From an uncultured Alphaproteobacteria bacterium (lineage in GTDB: Bacteria > Pseudomonadota > Alphaproteobacteria > UBA2136 > UBA6156): a stretch of DNA of 6,594 nucleotides. Below are positions 1 through 5,986 of the stretch, in pieces; within the stretch, counting starts at the first letter, position 1; every line of letters begins with the position of its first letter. The notes under the pieces were generated by a model. The model searched no databases and was not told the origin of the DNA. It was given only the letters and a program-made list of their open reading frames with translations. Location: positions 1 to 6,594 of the forward strand of contig CALFWJ010000132.1 in assembly GCA_937928525.1 (NCBI GenBank), written 5' to 3'. The translations under genes and the position numbers were made by a program.

Positions 1-1470
1 TCCAGCCTGACGTAAAAGCACCTGACCAGAAGCATCGGTTGGACGCAGCAAGTTATTACTCACCGACTCTAGCCCAGCAGGGTTCTGGAAAATACCAATC
101 GAGATACGCCATAGCGCCTGTGTTTGACCATTTGTAAATGTGCCTGAAATCAATCCTTCTTCATCAACCTGAATTGATGAAAGCGTACCAGAACCAAAAC
201 CATCTTGACGCACAAAACCTGTGTTAAACGCGGCAGCAAACTGCACAACACCGTCGGTACCACCACCACCAAGTAATGGCGGCTCATCTACTACTGTAAA
301 ACTACCAATTGTGTTGGGGAAGCCACCAGGTGCGGCATCAAACTGAGGCGACACCGTAAGGCGCACACCACTTGTTGCAAAAACAATTTCACGTTGTGTG
401 CTGGTTGTTGGTACGGTCGCTGTTTCAATGGTGACACCACCTTGCTGAAGTTCAACTGCACCAGCACCTGTAAAGACAACATCAAAAGTACCAATCCCGA
501 AGGTGTTATCTTCAATCGATACATCAAGCACGTTATCGGTAAAATCAAGACCTGTTGTGGTTGAAACAACATTACCACCGCGGTATTCACCAAGGTCTAG
601 GTTAACGGTTGCTTCTTCAACACCACCAGCCCACTGTACGTTAAAACTTGTGCCTTCGCTAAATTTAAGGTTACCGTCAGTATCAAATCGTAGGGTACCG
701 TCAGCAATACGAGTATTCACCTCAGATGTACCGCCTTCAACGTTTACACCGTCCGTAATCACTGAAAAGTCCCAGAAGTTCGCAGAGCGTTTAGTAAATG
801 CAACCGTTACATCACGGGCACTCCCTTGGGCATCAAACAACCGAATTTCTGTTAAAAAGTCAGCCTGACCACCAGGGTTAGCTGTTACAATATCTAAAGC
901 CGCGGCTAAAGTTGTGGTCGTATCGTAGGCGCTGTTTGTACCTTGAGTACTGGTTAAGTTCGCACCAACATTCACTTCAGTTGTTGCAGCAGCAGCCACA
1001 CCAACCGACTGAAGTTCAATACTTTCAGGCGCCTGAGCATTAATAATTTCACCGCTACTATCGGTTCTAAATCCTTGCAAGAATTGGCCTGCTGGCGTTG
1101 CTAAAAATCCGTCACGGTCTTCCGTAAAAGCTCCAGCACGGGTATAAAACACACCTGTATCAGTTGTAATTTCTTGACTATCTGCTACCGCGAAAAATCC
1201 ATTACCAGAAAGCGCCAAATCAGTCACATTAGAAGATGAAATAAGCGAACCTTGCGTGTTTTGACTGCGCTGAATATTACTTGCAACACCACCAGCGTTA
1301 AACGTTGTACCACCAGCACCAGATGTTGTAACCAACTGGCTGAACAAAGTACGGTTGGCTTTATAACCAATGGTGTTTGAGTTCGATAAGTTATCCGAGA
1401 TAACCGAAATCGCTTCACCCTGAGAGGTTAAACCCGCCACACTTGCTGTTAATGCACTAAATAGACCCAT
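1..1470 (-). CDS. flgE: Flagellar hook protein FlgE (C-terminus missing, cut by window edge)
   Basis: Structural subunit of the hook, the curved universal joint outside the cell; it is exported by the flagellar type III system and polymerises under the FlgD cap. I translated 490 codons without a stop from the ATG at 1468-1470 to base 1. The N-terminus (MGLFSALTASVAGL) and the motif DNLSNSNTIGYKA at about residues 26-38 are the flagellar rod/hook N-terminal D0 signature. Residues 89-133 (SGNGFF, FYTRAGAF, DGFLATPAGQFLQGF) match the FlgE/F/G core. Residues about 150-440 form a large variable region (D1/D2 and insertions), and 'IGIFQNPAGLE' near 459-469 begins the conserved C-terminal part. The final helical D0 segment lies outside the window; I infer some 60 missing residues. 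An AAGGAA Shine-Dalgarno site 7 nt upstream supports the start. Length beyond 490 aa and the neighbouring flgD favour hook protein over the rod proteins FlgF/FlgG. The translated part contains no cysteine. Confidence 0.93.
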   Translation of the reverse strand, partial: MGLFSALTASVAGLTSQGEAISVISDNLSNSNTIGYKANRTLFSQLVTTSGAGGTTFNAGGVASNIQRSQNTQGSLISSSNVTDLALSGNGFFAVADSQEITTDTGVFYTRAGAFTEDRDGFLATPAGQFLQGFRTDSSGEIINAQAPESIELQSVGVAAAATTEVNVGANLTSTQGTNSAYDTTTTLAAALDIVTANPGGQADFLTEIRLFDAQGSARDVTVAFTKRSANFWDFSVITDGVNVEGGTSEVNTRIADGTLRFDTDGNLKFSEGTSFNVQWAGGVEEATVNLDLGEYRGGNVVSTTTGLDFTDNVLDVSIEDNTFGIGTFDVVFTGAGAVELQQGGVTIETATVPTTSTQREIVFATSGVRLTVSPQFDAAPGGFPNTIGSFTVVDEPPLLGGGGTDGVVQFAAAFNTGFVRQDGFGSGTLSSIQVDEEGLISGTFTNGQTQALWRISIGIFQNPAGLESVSNNLLRPTDASGQVLLRQAG

Positions 1471-1477
1471 AATATAT

Positions 1478-1483
1478 TTCCTT
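1478..1483 (-). promoter_or_regulatory. Ribosome binding site of flgE
   Basis: AAGGAA on the minus strand, 7 nt before the flgE ATG. It is the strongest Shine-Dalgarno match among the flagellar genes here, as expected for a highly expressed structural subunit. The surrounding flgD-flgE spacer (1471-1540) is very AT-rich. I see no clear terminator or convincing promoter in it, so flgE is probably co-transcribed with flgD. Confidence 0.7.
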
Positions 1484-1540
1484 TTATAATTCGACTTTTA
1501 TGTCTAATTTTTATTTATAATTTATTATTATTTTTAAGTT

Positions 1541-2248
1541 TTAGTTTGTCGCAGATCGCACAATTTCTGCCTGCGAGAAGTCAACTTGAGAATCATTCGC
1601 AAGGACTAAATTAATACCACTATCATTACTCTGAACTGCCGTTACCTCTACATATGCGTAAGGGTTCGCTTCTACAATTCGGCCATCAAAATCACTGGCT
1701 GAAACAGTCACCGAATACTCACCTGCGGGTAACGCTTCGCCGTCTGCTTCTGCACTATCAAAGCTCAAGAAGTTAAGGCCATTATTTGTTCCACCGTTTA
1801 ATTCACGCACCAACAATCCATCCGAGTTTCTAATTTGCACAGTTGCATTACTCGCCGAACCTTCTAGCTCAAAGGCAATATCAATTTCGCTGCCACTACC
1901 GTCTAGGGCAATGCTTTGGCTTGGCACTAAGGCTTCACGGCCAATATAACTTACTGCTAAGCTTTGCTCGCTAAAGTCATTAGCTGAGGCAATACCTTCT
2001 AACAATGTGTTGGTTTGAACTTGTTGTTCAATCTGAGAATACTGCGCCAGCTGAGATGTCATCTCGTTAGGATCCAACGGATCTAACGGATCTTGGTTTG
2101 CAAGCTGCGTAACCAGCAGTGTTAAATACGTATCAAAGTCAATGTTACCTGCACCACCACTGGCTGCATCAGCCAATCCAAGCGACGATGCATTAGAGGA
2201 AGAACCAGGTAGCGGAGGCGTAACATTTTGAGCGTTAATTCCAGCCAT
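1541..2248 (-). CDS. flgD: Flagellar hook capping / basal-body rod modification protein FlgD
   Basis: Scaffold that caps the distal end of the growing hook, guides insertion of FlgE subunits and is later replaced by the filament junction proteins. At 235 aa it is a normal family length. The diagnostic N-terminal motif is at about residues 38-75: FDTYLTLLVTQLANQDPLDP followed by EMTSQLAQYSQIEQ, the classic FlgD export/capping segment. Residues about 98-205 form the beta-rich Tudor/Ig-like core (starting SYIGREALVPS; GEYSVTVSASDFDGR near 176-190). The Ser/Ala/Gly-rich N-terminal 35 residues look disordered. The gene lies between fliK (56-bp gap) and flgE (70-bp gap) on the same strand. A GAAAG-type ribosome binding site sits about 10 nt upstream of the ATG, before an unusual run of C residues. 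No cysteine is present. Confidence 0.95.
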   Translation of the reverse strand: MAGINAQNVTPPLPGSSSNASSLGLADAASGGAGNIDFDTYLTLLVTQLANQDPLDPLDPNEMTSQLAQYSQIEQQVQTNTLLEGIASANDFSEQSLAVSYIGREALVPSQSIALDGSGSEIDIAFELEGSASNATVQIRNSDGLLVRELNGGTNNGLNFLSFDSAEADGEALPAGEYSVTVSASDFDGRIVEANPYAYVEVTAVQSNDSGINLVLANDSQVDFSQAEIVRSATN

Positions 2249-2304
2249 AGGGGGGTTGCTTTCTTTTACTCAGGTTTATCTTAAGTTAAATTTTTATGGT
2301 TTAG

Positions 2305-3948
2305 TTAGACGTTAAGGTCCAAAAGCCGATCCGGCGCAAGCCAGCGTTGAGGCGCATCACTTTCACCATCGGTACCGTCAAGGTCTTCACTGGTGCCTGC
2401 ATGGCTACCGTTGTTGGCGTGTTGTGCGTCATTGTTATCTGCTCCGTCTTGGGTTAGCTGTAAACTCAAACCGTTATCTCCTAGCGAGAATCCGGCGGTC
2501 TCTAAGCTCTGTTTTAAAAGTTGCAAGTCGCGTGCCATTTGTTCAATCACCTCAGGCCGATCCGCAGAAATTGAACCCTGAACACGGCCATTCAGTACTT
2601 CCAACTCAATGTTAATGGTACCCAACTCTTCAGGGTTTAGTTTAATCCGTACGGTACCGCCGCCATCTTTAGCGGTCTGCGTCAGCTGCACACTTGCTTG
2701 TTGCGTTACTTGGGCGCGGGCAGCCTGTAACAATCTATCCGAGAAGGGAACGCGCGGATCAGTCCGCGCCGTTTCGCTCACGCTTCCCTGCGATGCCTCG
2801 CGCGATAATTGCGTCAGCGCTTGATCAGCACCCGCATCATCTAACGCCACACTTAAAGCTTCAGGGTTGTTTAATTGCGTTAAGGTATCTAGGCCAGTTG
2901 TGGTGCTCACCTGCCAACGGTAAACTTCTACACCGCGCGGCGCCTGCAAACCTTCACCAGGCTGCACAGCACTTACGCGGCGGTTATCACGCACATCGCT
3001 AGCACGTGGCGCCGCCTCACGGTTTGCTAAGCCAACCTCGGCAATGCCAGCCGTTGCTGCTGCACTTACAGGACGTGTTAATATAGCTTGTTCAGGCGCC
3101 AAGTCTGCAACCTGCTGGCTTAATACTGCCGTGGCTTCTGGCGTTGCCGCTGCCGAAGCTGTAGGCGTCAGGTTGTTCTGAGCAACTTGCCCACCAAACA
3201 AAACATCTCGCGTCGCCGACTGAACAGCGGTCTGAGACGCCAACGCATCACTTGGCACCAAAGGTTTGCCCTGCAAAACGAGCGTACCCACATCTGTAAT
3301 AGGCGCTTGCTGCGCCGCGCTTGCAAAAGCACTACTCTGCGCTGTGAATTGCGTTACCCGTACCGATACAAAACTGGCCACCTGTTGCACTGCGGGCGCC
3401 AAAGCGGCCACCTCAGTTAAATTTGTTCCTAAACTATCGCCAGACACGCCCAAACGGTTTTTCACAAAAGCCAGCAAACTCTCTAGCCGTTCAGCGCGGC
3501 TTTCAGCCAATACACCGTCATCACCAAGTTGCTGAAACGCCGACACTAACTCTTCAAGGCTTCCAACACTGGCTAAATCAATACCTGCATTATCAAATTG
3601 CGCAACTGTTGTTTCAATTTCTACTACCGTAATGCGTACCGCAACAATTTCACCCTGAAACGCCGCCGACAATTCACTATCTCCCTGCAAAGCTCCCAAC
3701 AAATCATTGGCTAAGGTACCAAGGTCACCAGCGGTTAAATCATCACCAAATTCACCTAAATCTAGATTAGATGTAAAACTGGTTAAATCTTGCGCGCCCT
3801 CTAAACCTTCGGTTAATCCACTAAAAATACGGTTAAACAAACCGCCAAGGCCACTACCAGACGGCGCAGAAGCACCAATAGCACCAGTGCCCGTAAGGCC
3901 TTCTGCTTGGGGTTGAATTAAACCAGGAAGAGATGTACTAAGGGTCAT
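2305..3948 (-). CDS. fliK: Flagellar hook-length control protein FliK
   Basis: Molecular ruler and export-specificity switch: an exported protein that stops hook growth at the right length by contacting the FlhB cytoplasmic domain. At 547 aa it is long for the family but within its wide range. The conserved Flg_hook C-terminal domain spans roughly residues 415-500, with VRIKLNPEELGTINIELEV, NGRVQGSISADRPEVIEQ and a helix ending ETAGFSL, the family hallmark. Residues 1-400 are Ala/Gln/Ser/Thr-rich, low in conserved motifs and cysteine-free, as expected of a ruler region that passes unfolded through the export channel. A short acidic, Asn-rich tail (about 501-531) follows the domain before a final RWLAPDRLLDLNV. 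The start is supported by AAGAAG 8 nt upstream. It is first of the three minus-strand genes and divergent from the FlhB-like gene, its likely functional partner. Confidence 0.92.
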   Translation of the reverse strand: MTLSTSLPGLIQPQAEGLTGTGAIGASAPSGSGLGGLFNRIFSGLTEGLEGAQDLTSFTSNLDLGEFGDDLTAGDLGTLANDLLGALQGDSELSAAFQGEIVAVRITVVEIETTVAQFDNAGIDLASVGSLEELVSAFQQLGDDGVLAESRAERLESLLAFVKNRLGVSGDSLGTNLTEVAALAPAVQQVASFVSVRVTQFTAQSSAFASAAQQAPITDVGTLVLQGKPLVPSDALASQTAVQSATRDVLFGGQVAQNNLTPTASAAATPEATAVLSQQVADLAPEQAILTRPVSAAATAGIAEVGLANREAAPRASDVRDNRRVSAVQPGEGLQAPRGVEVYRWQVSTTTGLDTLTQLNNPEALSVALDDAGADQALTQLSREASQGSVSETARTDPRVPFSDRLLQAARAQVTQQASVQLTQTAKDGGGTVRIKLNPEELGTINIELEVLNGRVQGSISADRPEVIEQMARDLQLLKQSLETAGFSLGDNGLSLQLTQDGADNNDAQHANNGSHAGTSEDLDGTDGESDAPQRWLAPDRLLDLNV

Positions 3949-4028
3949 TAAATATGCTTCTTAAATTTTTTAAGTTTTAAATTTTGGGCCTATGCTATAG
4001 TTAAGGCACAAAAACAAATGCACGCACT
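3949..4028. promoter_or_regulatory. Divergent control region between fliK and the FlhB-like gene
   Basis: An 80-bp AT-rich spacer must hold the promoters for both directions unless the genes are driven from further away. On the minus strand, AAGAAG (3957-3962) is the fliK ribosome binding site. A perfect inverted repeat CTTAAA-TTT-TTTAAG occupies 3960-3974 and overlaps that site, so it could be an operator or a weak RNA hairpin. I looked for a sigma-54 site (GG-N10-GC) and did not find one with correct spacing. Confidence 0.5.
3993..4001 (+). promoter_or_regulatory. Candidate extended -10 promoter for the fli operon
   Basis: TGCTATAGT on the plus strand reads as an extended -10 element (TGnTATAGT). 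There is no good -35 about 17 bp upstream, which is acceptable for an extended -10 promoter. Transcription would begin near 4008, leaving a leader of about 20 nt before the ATG at 4029. This is based on sequence alone. Confidence 0.4.
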
Positions 4029-4316
4029 ATGCCAAACACCGACAATCCGCCCCTTATAAAAACCGCTGCCGCCCTTAAATATGACAAGGTGAATAACCCT
4101 GTCCCTATTCTCGCAGCCAAAGGTAAGGGCGAAGTAGCTGACCGCATTATTGCCCTCGCGCGCGAAAATAATATTCCCATCCGTAGCGATGCCGACCTTG
4201 TTGCCATCCTTGAAAAGCTTGAAATCGAGCAAGAAATCCCCCTCGAGATTTACGCCGTCGTCGCCGAAGTATTTTCTTACATATATAAGCTTCAAAATCA
4301 GGGCAAAGCACGCTAG
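4029..4316 (+). CDS. Free-standing FlhB C-terminal domain protein (FlhX/YlqH-like, type III export switch family)
   Basis: A 95-aa soluble protein corresponding only to the C-terminal cytoplasmic part of FlhB (FlhB/HrpN/YscU/SpaS family). The aligned core is residues about 12-88: TAAALKYDK, then PVPILAAKGKGEVADRI, then NNIPI, ending EIEQEIPLEIYAVVAEVFSYIYKL, which matches the FlhB tail ending in '..IP..LY.AVAEVLA'. There are no membrane helices and no NPTH autocleavage motif, so the protein starts just after the point where FlhB is normally cut. Known stand-alone homologues can interact with, or partly replace, the FlhB C-terminal fragment in substrate switching. That role is inferred here from similarity and from its position divergent to fliK. 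No Shine-Dalgarno sequence is evident upstream; the start is chosen because homology begins soon after it. It is first in a tightly packed operon. Confidence 0.85.
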   Translation: MPNTDNPPLIKTAAALKYDKVNNPVPILAAKGKGEVADRIIALARENNIPIRSDADLVAILEKLEIEQEIPLEIYAVVAEVFSYIYKLQNQGKAR

Positions 4317-4325
4317 ACTGTTTTT

Positions 4326-4640
4326 ATGACAACCCCAGATTTAACCACTGTTATTCTTAATGCCATGGCCAAAGTGCAGCGCCACCAATCTGCGCAAACA
4401 AAATCTGGCGTAGAAAAGTTAGAGCACCACGTTGCCACACTCATCACTGCCCTCACCGAACTTAATACACTACCAGAAGTAGAACGCAATGCAGCCCTTA
4501 AAACTTTAGCCCCCCACCGCATGCAGCTCGATCAAACCATCGCCAACCTCACCGCCAGCAACAGTGGCCTTAAAAACAAAATTATGAACACCGTTAAAAT
4601 CGCCAATGCTGCCAAAGGCTATGGCCAATACCTAAAATAG
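4326..4640 (+). CDS. Small helical protein of unknown function in flagellar operon (possible FlgN-like export chaperone)
   Basis: I do not firmly recognise this 104-aa protein. It is predicted to be almost entirely alpha-helical: a helix around residues 27-48 (VEKLEHHVATLITALTELN), a break at LPEVER, a second helix around 54-92 with LDQTIANLTASNSGLKNKI, and a short tail ending YGQYLK. There is no signal peptide, membrane segment or cysteine. The pattern 'xxLxxxNxxLxxxI' followed by a Tyr-Gly tail vaguely resembles FlgN/FliT-type flagellar export chaperones, and the size fits, but this is inference only. It sits 9 bp after the FlhB-like gene and 10 bp before fliO, so it is almost certainly co-transcribed with export genes. 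The ATG lacks a Shine-Dalgarno site, suggesting translational coupling. Continuity of the frame and tight spacing support a real gene. Confidence 0.75.
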   Translation: MTTPDLTTVILNAMAKVQRHQSAQTKSGVEKLEHHVATLITALTELNTLPEVERNAALKTLAPHRMQLDQTIANLTASNSGLKNKIMNTVKIANAAKGYGQYLK

Positions 4641-4650
4641 AATTTACATT

Positions 4651-5058
4651 ATGCTCTTCGAAACCGTCTCTCTCAGCCGTTACATCATCGCTTCAATTGT
4701 TGTGTTTGGCCTTATTGCCCTCCTTGCGGGCGCCCTTACGTTACTTAAGCGCCATCGCTACTCTGGTGCCTTTAATAAACCCAACAAAAAGCGCCTAAAT
4801 GTCAAAGAAAGCCTGATGCTCAGCGGTAAACACAAACTTGTTATTGTGCAGCAAGACGACATTGAGCACACCATTCTTATTGGCGGCATGACCGATGTGC
4901 ACCTTGGCACCGCCCCAGCCCAAAATGTAGCCGCAATAGCGGAAGAAACCGCACCAGCACCCACAAAAGCAGAGAGCATCGGCTTCCTTAAACCCTTGCC
5001 AAAAACAACCAAACCCGCTAAACCTAAACCCAAGAAGAACAGTAAAAAAAGCAGCTAA
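4651..5058 (+). CDS. fliO: Flagellar biosynthesis protein FliO
   Basis: A bitopic inner-membrane protein that helps assemble and stabilise the FliP ring of the flagellar export gate. At 135 aa it is the usual size for this poorly conserved family. One transmembrane helix lies at about residues 9-33 (YIIASIVVFGLIALLAGALT), followed by basic residues KRHR. The FliO-type cytoplasmic beta domain runs about 48-85: KRLNVKESLMLSGKHKLVIV, then DDIEHTILIGG, matching the family pattern 'RLxVxESLxLdxrrkLVLVrxddxEHLlLiGg'. The C-terminal 50 residues are Ala/Pro/Lys-rich, ending in a strongly basic tail, and are likely disordered. Its position immediately upstream of fliP (7-bp gap) is the standard arrangement and strengthens the call. 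No Shine-Dalgarno sequence is seen before its ATG. Confidence 0.85.
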   Translation: MLFETVSLSRYIIASIVVFGLIALLAGALTLLKRHRYSGAFNKPNKKRLNVKESLMLSGKHKLVIVQQDDIEHTILIGGMTDVHLGTAPAQNVAAIAEETAPAPTKAESIGFLKPLPKTTKPAKPKPKKNSKKSS

Positions 5059-5065
5059 CCCCGCC

Positions 5066-5869
5066 ATGCGCCGCCACCTCCGTACTATTTTCCTCACGGC
5101 TCTTGCCCTCCTTACACTCACAATGCCAGATGTCTGGGCGCAAGCTGCTGGCCCCCTTAACCTTAATTTAGGCGCCGACCTTCTCTCACCGCAACGTATT
5201 TTCCAACTGGTCAGCCTCATTACCATTCTCTCACTGGCGCCTTCTATTTTACTCATGGTCACCAGCTTTACCCGTATTGTTATTGTGTTTTCATTCCTGC
5301 GCAGCGCCATGGGGTTACAAAACTCGCCGCCTAATGTTGTACTGGTATCGCTTGCACTCTTTCTTACTGCATTTGTTATGGCACCCGTTTTCGAAATTTC
5401 TTATAACGAAGGCATCGAACCCTACCTCAACCAAGAAATATCAGAAGAAGAAGCCTTTACCAACAGCGTGGCGCCCTTCCGTGTGTTTATGCTTAAAAAC
5501 GTCAACGAAGACGATTTATCCCTCTTCGCTGGCATGCTCACCGATGCCGAACAAGAGGTCATGACCAACAACATTAATAACGCTGAAGAAGCTGGCATAG
5601 AGGGCCTAGAGCGCTACGCCAGTATCCCCCTTAAAGCCCTTATTCCCGCCTTCATGATATCCGAGCTACGCCGCGCCTTCGAAATCGGCTTCCTCCTCTT
5701 CCTCCCCTTCCTCATCATCGACCTCACCATCGCGTCAATTTTAATGTCCATGGGGATGATGATGCTACCGCCAGTTATCATCTCGCTGCCCTTCAAAATT
5801 ATCTTTTTCGTGCTTATCGACGGCTGGCATATTCTTGCTGGCTCACTGGTAGAATCCTTCAGAGTATAA
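5066..5869 (+). CDS. fliP: Flagellar type III export gate protein FliP
   Basis: Core subunit of the FliPQR export gate in the inner membrane/MS ring, the channel entrance for rod, hook and filament proteins. At 267 aa it is slightly longer than the enterobacterial protein. A cleavable signal peptide is visible (basic MRRHLR, hydrophobic 8-20, AxA-type site near 25-27). Hydrophobic segments lie at about 45-78, 91-110, 205-228 and 238-262. Family signatures include SFTRIVIVFSFLRSAMGLQN (67-86), NSPPN, then PLKALIPAFMISELRRAFEI (188-207), PFLIIDLTIASILMSMGMMM (214-233) and LIDGWHILAGSLVESF. The MMM at 231-233 corresponds to the methionine gasket described for the gate. The periplasmic region about 111-185 is acidic. 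fliQ and fliR do not follow; a terminator does. There is no clear Shine-Dalgarno site. Confidence 0.97.
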   Translation: MRRHLRTIFLTALALLTLTMPDVWAQAAGPLNLNLGADLLSPQRIFQLVSLITILSLAPSILLMVTSFTRIVIVFSFLRSAMGLQNSPPNVVLVSLALFLTAFVMAPVFEISYNEGIEPYLNQEISEEEAFTNSVAPFRVFMLKNVNEDDLSLFAGMLTDAEQEVMTNNINNAEEAGIEGLERYASIPLKALIPAFMISELRRAFEIGFLLFLPFLIIDLTIASILMSMGMMMLPPVIISLPFKIIFFVLIDGWHILAGSLVESFRV

Positions 5870-5885
5870 ATTTTACCTCTTAAAT

Positions 5886-5912
5886 AAAATCGCCCATTAA
5901 GGCGGTTTTTTA
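5886..5912 (+). terminator. Intrinsic terminator of the fli operon
   Basis: About 17 nt after the fliP stop, AAAATCGCC pairs with GGCGGTTTT (one G-U pair) around a 6-nt loop CATTAA, followed by a T-run. This is a textbook Rho-independent terminator. Its T-tract runs directly into the putative -35 of the next gene. Confidence 0.85.
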
Positions 5913-5939
5913 TTGACGATAATATGCATACAGTATACT
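5913..5939 (+). promoter_or_regulatory. Candidate sigma-70-type promoter with palindromic operator-like sequence
   Basis: TTGACG (5913-5918) and TATACT (5934-5939) resemble -35 and -10 hexamers with a short 15-bp spacer. Two perfect 8-bp palindromes lie side by side, TATGCATA (5923-5930) and AGTATACT (5932-5939); the second contains the -10. A site of this kind in the promoter of an HTH gene suggests autoregulation, which is an inference. Confidence 0.5.
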
Positions 5940-5974
5940 TTGATCTTCAAATAAAGAACCACCTCCCCGTTTAT

Positions 5975-5980
5975 AAAGGA
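5975..5980 (+). promoter_or_regulatory. Ribosome binding site deciding the start of the HTH gene
   Basis: AAAGGA sits 6 nt before the ATG at 5987. The earlier in-frame ATG at 5924 has no such site and would lie inside the putative promoter, upstream of the expected transcription start near 5946. The downstream start is therefore preferred. Confidence 0.75.
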
Positions 5981-5986
5981 ACCCTC

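Noticed and set aside
503..868. 121-aa open frame on the plus strand within flgE
   Set aside because: It is antisense to a clearly conserved FlgE reading frame and shows only low-complexity Ser/Thr/Pro composition with no domain.
2065..2100. Short repeat DPLDPLDP in FlgD, possibly a duplication
   Set aside because: Against the canonical FlgD motif (NQDPLNPMD..E) the length is unchanged, so it is substitution within the motif, not an insertion.
2694..3002. 102-aa and other plus-strand open frames within fliK
   Set aside because: They overlap the FliK coding region in antisense, have no recognisable motif and no ribosome binding site; they reflect the composition of the fliK gene.
4005..4021. 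Possible sigma-54 promoter (GGCAC ... TGC) before the FlhB-like gene
   Set aside because: The GG and GC elements are 13 bp apart instead of 10, and the site would be too close to the ATG.
3990..4295. Minus-strand 101-aa open frame over the FlhB-like gene
   Set aside because: It is antisense to a strong FlhB C-domain match and lacks conserved motifs.
4795..5310. 171-aa minus-strand open frame across fliO and the start of fliP
   Set aside because: It spans two well-supported genes and the sequence is Arg/Cys/Trp-rich without family features, typical of an antisense shadow.
5924..5986. N-terminal extension of the HTH protein from the ATG at 5924
   Set aside because: This ATG lies within a palindromic promoter-like sequence, has no Shine-Dalgarno site and precedes a good site and ATG at 5987.
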